Both the position numbers and the translations under genes were made by a program. From Nocardioides sp. YR527 (GTDB taxonomy: Bacteria > Actinomycetota > Actinomycetes > Propionibacteriales > Nocardioidaceae), in assembly GCF_900101045.1 (NCBI RefSeq), contig NZ_FNFN01000002.1, forward strand, positions 434,001-498,000: a stretch of 64,000 nt of DNA, given 5' to 3'. Below are positions 61,245 through 64,000 of the stretch, in pieces (positions within the stretch are counted from its first letter, which is position 1; each line of letters starts with the position of its first letter). The notes beneath the pieces were generated by a model. It was not told where the DNA came from. It searched no databases and saw nothing but the letters and a program-made list of their open reading frames with translations.

Positions 61245-62057
61245 TCAGTAGAGCATGTAGTTCCGGGTCATCTGCACCGGAGCCTTGGTGAGCGGAACCA
61301 GACGCACTCGTCCGCACGCATCGGTGGAGCGCCGAACCGTGACCCACTTCCATCCGCTGGTGCGCGACCAGGCACTCACGGTGCCGACCTTCGAGCTGCC
61401 CAGGAAGACGTTCATCTTGCCCTGACCCGGGCCCTTGAACACGCGGACGCGGACCCCCTTGGCGCAGTACGCCCCGTTGCTGCGCTGCGTGCCGAACCGC
61501 GTCGACACGTAGGCGACGGCGGGGCCGTCGGCGGACCCGTCGAGGTGCAGGCCGGTGATCAGGTTGGGCTGGCAGCACCATGACCAGGTCTCGGCGGCCC
61601 GCATCGGCGCGTGCGCGCAGCGCCAGCCCGTCCACGCCGAGGTCAACCCCGCCGCGTCCTTGGCCCGAACGCGGAAGCAGTCGACGGCACCGGGGTCCAG
61701 GAGACCTCGGACCGAGGTCCGCGACGGGTAGAGCCACGTGCTGGAGCCGTCCGCCCGCCACACATAGCCGGCCGCGCTCATCTTGGCTCGGCGCGTCGGA
61801 GAGGTGCTCCACGGTGCGCTCTTCCGCTGCACCTGGAACCCGGTGACGCCCTGGTCGTCGCGCGCTGCGTACGAGAACGCGGGGGTCCACTGGATGATCC
61901 CTTCGGTCTTCACCGGCAGCCACGTGGAGATCGTGGCCTTGGTGATCCGGGGCGCGGTGTTGGCAGCTGCCGGAGCGGCGGTGAGCAGGGTGGCGCCGAG
62001 AAATCCGAGGATGGCGAGGGCGATAAGACGGGTCGAGCGACCCGGACGGGGAGACAT
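61245..62057 (-). CDS. Secreted protein with fibronectin-like and C-terminal cysteine-rich regions
   Basis: About 270 residues from ATG 62057. The signal peptide (TRLIALAILGFLGATLLTAA to PAAA) precedes a segment resembling a fibronectin type III fold (SYAARDDQGVTGFQVQRKSA, FRVRAKDAAGLTSAWTGWRC). The rest has three to four cysteines (WSWCCQPN, GAYCAKGVRV, STDACGRVRL) and ends in TRNYMLY. An earlier in-frame ATG at 62138 lacks a ribosome site. I recognise no enzymatic motif; adhesion or binding is a guess. Confidence 0.75.
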   Translation of the reverse strand: MSPRPGRSTRLIALAILGFLGATLLTAAPAAANTAPRITKATISTWLPVKTEGIIQWTPAFSYAARDDQGVTGFQVQRKSAPWSTSPTRRAKMSAAGYVWRADGSSTWLYPSRTSVRGLLDPGAVDCFRVRAKDAAGLTSAWTGWRCAHAPMRAAETWSWCCQPNLITGLHLDGSADGPAVAYVSTRFGTQRSNGAYCAKGVRVRVFKGPGQGKMNVFLGSSKVGTVSAWSRTSGWKWVTVRRSTDACGRVRLVPLTKAPVQMTRNYMLY

Positions 62058-62171
62058 CTGGAGAACCTGCCTGGGGGAAGGCACGAGGCGTGCCGGTCGA
62101 CGCTGACGAACGTTCAGCGGACGTACCCTAGCGGGCATCCCGCCGGTGGCTGCCCGGGGTCGGTGCTTGCG

Positions 62172-64000
62172 TCAGGAGACCAACCAGGCCGCGTACGCAT
62201 CGAAGGAGTAGGGCCGGCCGAGGAAGTCGGCGACCAGGTCGGCGGCGTCCTTCTCGCCACCGCGGGCGAGCACGAGGTCGCGGTAGCGGCCCGCCACCTC
62301 GGGGTCGAACAGGTTGTCGCGGTCGAAGGCGCTGAACAGGTCCTTCGCGATGACCAGCGACCACATGTAGGTGTAGTAGGCCGACGAGTAGCCGCCCAGG
62401 TGGCCGAAGCTGGCGAAGAAGTGGGTGCCCTCGAGGTAGGGGTAGGGAGAGTAGGCGGCCTGGAGCTCCTCGAGCCGCTTGGTCAGGTCGTCGGGCTGCT
62501 CCTTGTGGAACCAGTAGGAGATCGCGGCGTAGAACATCTGCTGCCGTGCGTGGTAGCCCTTGCCGAAGTCGTCCGCGGCACGCATCCGGGCGACCAGGTC
62601 GGCCGGGATCGGCTCGCCGGCCGCGTTCGTGGCGAAGGTCTGGAGTACGTCGGCGTCCCAGGCCCACTCCTCGAGCATCTGGCTCGGCGCCTCGACGAAG
62701 TCCCACTCCGTCGCGACCCCGGAGAAGCGCGCCCACTCGCCCTGTCCGCCCAGCACGTGGTGGATCAGGTGGCCGAACTCGTGGAAGAGGGTGACCACGT
62801 GGTCGTGCTCCATCAGGCCACGGGAGAAGTTGCAGACCAGCACGCCCTCGGGGAGCTGCCGGCCCTTCACGCCGGGGGCGAGGTCGAACTGCGCGGCGTG
62901 CTTGTACTTGCCCTCGCGGGGGTGCAGATCGAGAAAGATCCGGCCGAGGGGCTCGTCGCCGTCCTGCCGATAGACGTCGAAGGCGCTCACGTCCTCGTGC
63001 CAGGTGACGACGTCGGAGACCGGCTCGTAGCGCAGCCCGAAGAGCCGGCCGGTGACGTCCAGCAGCCCCTGGTGCACCTTCGCGAAGTCGAAGAACGTAC
63101 GCACCACCTGGCTGTCGACGTCGTACTTCTCCTGCCGCACCAGCTCCTCGTAGTAGAGCGCGTCGGCGGCCGAGACCGCGCTGGCGCCGCCCCCGGAAAT
63201 GGGTGCAGTGTCGCGGTCGTAGCGGTCGAGGAGCACCTCGAGGTCACGCTTCATCCGCCCCTCGGCGGCACCGGCGATCTTGTCGATGAACTCCGGGATC
63301 GCCGGTCCCTCGCCGATCATCTTCACCGCGGCGTCGAACGCCGGCCAGTCCTCGTAGCCGACCAGGTTGGCCAGCTCGTGACGCAGCGCGAACATCTCCT
63401 TCAGGACCGCTTCGTTGTGCGGCCAGCCGCGCTCGAGCCCGGCCACGGTGACGGCGCGACGGATCGCGGGATCCTTCACGAACATCCGAGCGGGAAGCGC
63501 GTCGGGGTAGTCGGTGGTGATCTCCACCAGCCCCTTGTCGTTGACCGGGTGCGCCTCCAGCCAGTCGGCGGGCATCCCGTCCAGCTGTTCGGGTGTGGCC
63601 AGGGTGATGCGTACGTCGTCCCGGGCCACCCGGGAGAACTCGAGGTTGAGCTCGGTGAGCCGTTCGTTGATCTTCGTGAGCCGGGACCGGGTGGCGTCGT
63701 CGCGGTCGACACCGGCACGGGCGAAGTCCTGCAGCGTCTTCGCCAGGAGCCGCTCGGCCAGCGGGTCGAGCGCCTCGGTCTGCTCCGTGGGGAGGTCGGC
63801 GAAGACGCGGTAGAGGGCCTGGTCCTGGGTGAGCTCGGTGCGCAGCCGGTCGACCTCGACCTCGGTGTCCTCGCACGCCGTACGGACCGCCTCGACAGGG
63901 TGAACGTTGGCGAGCAGCCCGGCGAGGCCACCGAGCGAGCCGAGCTCGAGGGAGAGCTCGTCCCAGGCCCTCAGCACCTCGATCGCCTCGCTCGGCGGCG
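62172..64000 (-). CDS. M3-family oligopeptidase, N-terminus outside window
   Basis: The frame is open through the right edge, so the start is not seen. The visible 609 residues contain the M3 zinc motif in HVVTLFHEFGHLIHHVLGGQ, the third ligand region VEAPSQMLEEWAWD and the downstream FYAAISYWFH and GGYSSAYYTYMWSLVIAKDLF blocks. This is the oligopeptidase A / dipeptidyl carboxypeptidase group, soluble cytoplasmic enzymes (no signal is seen) that degrade short peptides. The three-fold helical N-terminal half starts with EVLRAWDELSLELGS at the edge. Family is firm, exact subgroup is not. Confidence 0.94.
   Translation of the reverse strand, partial: PPSEAIEVLRAWDELSLELGSLGGLAGLLANVHPVEAVRTACEDTEVEVDRLRTELTQDQALYRVFADLPTEQTEALDPLAERLLAKTLQDFARAGVDRDDATRSRLTKINERLTELNLEFSRVARDDVRITLATPEQLDGMPADWLEAHPVNDKGLVEITTDYPDALPARMFVKDPAIRRAVTVAGLERGWPHNEAVLKEMFALRHELANLVGYEDWPAFDAAVKMIGEGPAIPEFIDKIAGAAEGRMKRDLEVLLDRYDRDTAPISGGGASAVSAADALYYEELVRQEKYDVDSQVVRTFFDFAKVHQGLLDVTGRLFGLRYEPVSDVVTWHEDVSAFDVYRQDGDEPLGRIFLDLHPREGKYKHAAQFDLAPGVKGRQLPEGVLVCNFSRGLMEHDHVVTLFHEFGHLIHHVLGGQGEWARFSGVATEWDFVEAPSQMLEEWAWDADVLQTFATNAAGEPIPADLVARMRAADDFGKGYHARQQMFYAAISYWFHKEQPDDLTKRLEELQAAYSPYPYLEGTHFFASFGHLGGYSSAYYTYMWSLVIAKDLFSAFDRDNLFDPEVAGRYRDLVLARGGEKDAADLVADFLGRPYSFDAYAAWLVS

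Noticed and set aside
1..64000. CRISPR array, tRNA, rRNA, prophage or insertion sequence
   Set aside because: No regularly spaced repeats with unique spacers, no cloverleaf, no transposase or phage structural genes were seen by eye.

Overview
The window is about 70% G+C. Its codon use, gene families and dispersed hairpin repeats (whose sequence can be read as VEPVETT when a gene runs into it) point to a high-GC actinobacterium, most likely Nocardioidaceae (Nocardioides or a close relative). That assignment is an inference from style and content, not from a marker gene. I see no rRNA, tRNA, prophage, insertion sequence or CRISPR array. The region looks like ordinary chromosome with many intergenic palindromes.

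Layout. 1-4.1 kb: the 3' part of a secreted M4 metallopeptidase and two membrane-anchored proteins of unknown role. 4.2-9.7 kb: a fatty-acid beta-oxidation block (fadB-like, fadA-like, a MerR regulator and an acyl-CoA dehydrogenase) with two sets of candidate operators. 9.7-17.3 kb: proline metabolism (proC; putA with a divergent LysR gene) enclosing a secreted M19-like hydrolase and a DoxX protein. 17.3-22 kb: a TetR regulator, an EthA-like Baeyer-Villiger monooxygenase, a cell-surface protein and an alpha-methylacyl-CoA racemase. 22-28.7 kb: a Ser/Thr kinase, a long-form GAPDH, an unknown HTH gene, a fadH-type dienoyl-CoA reductase and a HIT protein. 28.7-34.7 kb: a tannase-like esterase, a divergent GH1 protein, a pirin-like protein, an NfeD-flotillin pair and a candidate 6C-type ncRNA. 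34.7-41.1 kb: a penicillin-binding lipoprotein, an SGNH lipase, and an MMPL exporter divergent from PadR and HAAS-type genes. 41.2-47.9 kb: a DEAD-box helicase, a MOSC protein, glmS with a small partner, a 43-residue protein with its own promoter and terminator, YceI and a secreted protein. 48.3-52.9 kb: a DUF3311/MctP monocarboxylate permease pair with a consensus CRP/GlxR-type site, an SMP-30-like protein and a NamZ-type muramidase. 52.9-59.7 kb: Entner-Doudoroff edd-eda with a divergent ROK regulator, then SIMPL, LtrA and PadR genes. 59.7-64 kb: an MscS-like membrane protein, a secreted protein and the 3' part of an M3 oligopeptidase.

How it works together. The catabolic theme is strong: beta-oxidation (fadA, fadB, acyl-CoA dehydrogenase, racemase, fadH), proline oxidation, monocarboxylate uptake and the Entner-Doudoroff route, with GapB-like GAPDH possibly serving gluconeogenesis. 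Several regulators sit beside their likely targets and have visible dyads or direct repeats in the shared promoter regions.

The most unusual signals are: a 67-bp near-perfect AT-rich palindrome beside two DnaA-box-like sites in one divergent promoter region; a GH1-fold protein whose catalytic acid/base motif is changed; three CTTTGG elements at exact 22-bp intervals in front of edd; an isolated 43-residue gene; a candidate C6-loop ncRNA; and at least three families of intergenic palindromic repeats. I found no clear multi-gene defence or biosynthetic system.
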